From the NCBI GenBank assembly GCA_965247635.1, contig CBDFHJ010000003.1, positions 1-50,508 of the forward strand: DNA of 50,508 nt, written 5' to 3'. Position 1 is the first letter of the stretch. Each line of letters begins with the position of its first letter. The notes beneath the pieces are model-generated. The model saw only the letters and a list, made by a program, of their open reading frames with translations. It was not told the origin of the DNA and did no database searches. The translations under genes and the position numbers were made by a program. This document shows positions 48,186-50,508 of the stretch, piece by piece. This DNA comes from CBDFHJ01 sp965247635. Lineage in GTDB: Bacteria > Chloroflexota > Dehalococcoidia > Lucifugimonadales > Australimonadaceae.

Positions 48186-50508
48186 AGTCCATTCCTATAT
48201 GACCTAGAGCCTTCAAGTTGTCGTACTCCTCCTCCGTGAGCTTCAACACCTCACGGTAGATGTAATCGTTGTCCTCGCCCAGCCGCACGGCGGGCTTCCG
48301 TATCTTGAACTCCACGCCGGACATCTTGTAGGTAGCGCCCGGGTACAGGTGCGTCCCGATCTCCGGGTGGGTGACGGGCGTCAGAATGCCGCGCTCTTTG
48401 ACGTGCGGGTCGTTGAGCGCATGTGGCTCGTGCATAAGGTAGCCGGCGATTATCCCCTCCTTCTGCAGACGATGGAACAGTTCGATAGGCTCCTTGTCCG
48501 CCGTCCAATCCCCGATGATTTGGTCCACGTCGTCGTGGTGTGCGCGGAGCGCTGCCATACTCTCGAAACGCGGGGCATCTGTCAACTCCGGCCGTCCCAT
48601 CAGGCGACAGAGGGCGCTCCACTGCTCATGCTGTCCTATGGATATGGCGATCCACTCGTCGTCCCCGGCGCAGGGGTACACGCCCTGTACAAGCCACCGC
48701 GGGTCCCTGTTGCCGGAGGAGCTTGCCACACGCCCGTTCATCGTGTAGTCCATGAACAGCTCTCCCAGATGGGGCAGGAAGTTCTCGCCCAGGGAGATGT
48801 CGATGAACATGCCCTTGCCGGTCCTTTCGCGGTGGTGAAGGGCGATAGTGGCCGCCATAGCTGCGGTGACCCCTGTGCTGGCGTCCGCGGGGACAGTCAG
48901 GGGTACGCCCTCCGGGCCCATGTCGGGATAGCCCATAACGGAGGCGTGCCCGTAAGCGGCCTCGAAGGAGGTGCCGATGCCCCTATATGTAGACCAGGGG
49001 CCCGTCTGCCCGAAGCCGTTGATTGATATCATTATCAGCCTGGGGTTCCACTGGCTGATTACGTCATAGGTGAAACCAAGCCGCGCTATGGAGCCCACCG
49101 CGTTGTTCTCGATGAACATGTCGCTGATGTCCACCAGACGGCGGAAGATGTCCTGACCCTCTGGCGTTCGCAGGTCGACCGTGATGCCGTGCTTGTTCCG
49201 GCCGTGGGCGTTGAATCCTGCGTACCGGTTCCACGGCCTCTCCCCGGGGTCCTTGTCCGGGTACATGGACATGGGCGCGTTGGCCTCGGCCTCCCTGTTG
49301 GGCCGCGCGAACTGGCCCCGGCTGGTGGCGGAGAGCTGCTGCAGGGTCTCGACCCTGATCACCTGCGCTCCCATGTCTCCCAGGAACATGGTTCCGTAAG
49401 GCCCCGCCAGCACCACCGTCATGTCTATGATCCGGACGTTCTCCAGTGGGAGCTTGGCGCCGGCAGGACGTTCTGAGCTTGCAGAAGCGCGGGCCGCCGC
49501 CGCCTGCCGCCCGCGGTCAAGCTCTTCCAGGACTTCCTTGTTGTGCTGACCCAGAAGGGGCGCGGGTCTCCGTATCCGCCACCACTTGCCCTCTGTGAAG
49601 ACCGGCGCTCCCGGGTATCGGAACTTCCCGGCCTCCGGATGGTCGATCTCCGTGAAGTAGCCCCGGGAGTCGAGCTGCGGGTTGTTGTCCACCACCTCGT
49701 CTATTGTGTTGTAGGAAGTGCACAGCAGCTCGTTGGCCTGGCACTCCTGCACCACCTCTTCTTTGGTACGCTGCATGAGCCAAGGCAGCCAGATGGCGCT
49801 CTCGAACTCTTCCTTGAAGTCGGGATTCTGCGCTCCTTTGGCGACGCCGTAACGCGGGTGATCCACCAACTCAGGCTTGCCCACGGAGGCGGCGACGCGC
49901 GGGAACCGCTGTCCGCCGCCGGCCACGGAGATATACCCGTCCTTGCAGGGATACACGCCGGTGGGATAGCCCGCAATGCCGGTCCCCAGCCGTCGACCTC
50001 TCATGCCGTTGTACTGGTACCCTATCAGGCTCATCATGCGTCCGTTAATGGAGGCCATCTGGGTGTCGAAAATGGATATATCCACGCGCTGACCGCCCAT
50101 GCCCTTGTATTTCTGCGCGTACCAGGCGAACATGGTGGCCATCGCCGCGTTGTTGCCGGCCTGGTACTGGACGTGGTTGCCTCCCAGCTTCAGGGGATGC
50201 CGCCCCGGCAGTCCTACACGGGTCATGCTGTTGCCCATGCCGAACAGCGTAAGCTCCGATGCCTTGTAGTCCCGGTACGGGCCGGTCTGCCCGAAGTTGG
50301 ACACGGAGGTCATAACCAGGTTGGGGTTGATGTCCTTCAGGGTATCGTAGTCCAGGCCAAGGCTGGCCATGACGCCCGGGCGGAAGCTCTCCACCAGGAT
50401 GTCGGCATCCTTCATCAGCTTCTTGAGGGCTTCTACGCCTTGGAGTGACTTGAGGTCGAGGGTGATGCCGCGCTTGTTGGTGTTGAGGAAGAGGAAGATG
50501 CCGCTCTT
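48166..50508 (-). CDS. tandem-domain class III (CaiB/BaiF) CoA transferase, 5' end outside the window
   Basis: At least 780 residues with no start inside the window; the frame is open to the right edge (KSGIFLFLNTNKRGITLDLK). Two CaiB/BaiF domains are fused, joined by an Ala/Arg-rich linker before VRIIDMTVVLAGPYGTMFLG. Domain 2 keeps the likely catalytic Asp (VPADASTGVTAAMAATIALH). Domain 1 has GGNHVQYQAGNNAAM at that place and seems to lack it. The family moves CoA between carboxylic acids (formyl-CoA:oxalate transferase is one member); here it probably works with the overlapping ligase. Confidence 0.85.
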   Translation of the reverse strand, partial: KSGIFLFLNTNKRGITLDLKSLQGVEALKKLMKDADILVESFRPGVMASLGLDYDTLKDINPNLVMTSVSNFGQTGPYRDYKASELTLFGMGNSMTRVGLPGRHPLKLGGNHVQYQAGNNAAMATMFAWYAQKYKGMGGQRVDISIFDTQMASINGRMMSLIGYQYNGMRGRRLGTGIAGYPTGVYPCKDGYISVAGGGQRFPRVAASVGKPELVDHPRYGVAKGAQNPDFKEEFESAIWLPWLMQRTKEEVVQECQANELLCTSYNTIDEVVDNNPQLDSRGYFTEIDHPEAGKFRYPGAPVFTEGKWWRIRRPAPLLGQHNKEVLEELDRGRQAAAARASASSERPAGAKLPLENVRIIDMTVVLAGPYGTMFLGDMGAQVIRVETLQQLSATSRGQFARPNREAEANAPMSMYPDKDPGERPWNRYAGFNAHGRNKHGITVDLRTPEGQDIFRRLVDISDMFIENNAVGSIARLGFTYDVISQWNPRLIMISINGFGQTGPWSTYRGIGTSFEAAYGHASVMGYPDMGPEGVPLTVPADASTGVTAAMAATIALHHRERTGKGMFIDISLGENFLPHLGELFMDYTMNGRVASSSGNRDPRWLVQGVYPCAGDDEWIAISIGQHEQWSALCRLMGRPELTDAPRFESMAALRAHHDDVDQIIGDWTADKEPIELFHRLQKEGIIAGYLMHEPHALNDPHVKERGILTPVTHPEIGTHLYPGATYKMSGVEFKIRKPAVRLGEDNDYIYREVLKLTEEEYDNLKALGHIGMDYAEHVR

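Overview
The window is GC-rich bacterial DNA that joins an accessory, plasmid- or ICE-like block (about 1-24.6 kb) to a more chromosome-like block (about 40-50.5 kb), with a giant surface-protein gene and a decayed DNA methylase between them. The mix of class III (CaiB/BaiF) CoA transferases, split MaoC hotdog pairs, a PrgI-type transfer system and short dispersed hairpin repeats suggests a Chloroflexota genome (Dehalococcoidia/SAR202-like). This is an inference from gene content; no rRNA or other marker is present.

Region 1 (0.2-1.8 kb): a PIN toxin with a 51-residue putative antitoxin, then a DUF3800 gene. Region 2 (1.8-10 kb, all minus strand) is a conjugation-type operon read right to left: an exported protein, a TrbL/VirB6-like channel protein, a VirB2/TrbC-like pilin, a PrgI-like protein with a long repetitive tail, a TraM-recognition-type coupling ATPase, a replication-relaxation protein and DUF3800. 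The tail and the ATPase are broken by single-base indels and one TGG-to-TAG change. No relaxase, VirB4 or integrase was seen.

Region 3 (10.4-24.6 kb, plus strand) is a replication and recombination module: a coiled-coil HTH-like protein, a small membrane protein, a CHC2/Toprim primase, a Rad52-family annealing protein, a DUF7007-like protein, a free-standing TSCPD domain, a Cas4/RecB-like Fe-S nuclease, SSB, a RadC/JAB protein, two zinc-binding proteins, a DUF6094 methyltransferase, an SF2 helicase, a ubiquitin-like protein of the PRTRC-C type and several unknown proteins. Most genes carry their own strong ribosome-binding site, and several are followed by GC-rich hairpins.

Region 4 (24.6-37 kb): two strong hairpins, relics of an ATPase gene and of an FG-GAP blade, and then an intact 3,837-residue surface protein. 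It contains exactly five seven-bladed FG-GAP propellers, each lying inside a fibronectin type III domain, followed by Big_9-like and cadherin-like domains, a Pro/Thr-rich stalk and a C-terminal membrane anchor.

Region 5 (37.3-40.3 kb) is a restriction-modification-type N6-adenine methylase pseudogene. Region 6 (40.4-42.5 kb) holds a DUF5678-like protein, a retropepsin-like protein, an AbrB/PIN toxin-antitoxin pair and a frameshifted DinB-like gene. Region 7 (42.6-50.5 kb, minus strand) is metabolic: two tandem MaoC-like pairs, a PHP-domain hydrolase, a ketopantoate-reductase-like enzyme, an oxalate-CoA-ligase-like AMP-forming enzyme and a tandem-domain CaiB/BaiF CoA transferase that runs off the right edge. 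Together these suggest acyl-CoA or carboxylic acid catabolism, possibly of oxalate.

Many breaks are one-base losses in short G or C runs. These may be true decay or homopolymer-length sequencing errors, so each broken gene is described with the continuation its other frame gives.
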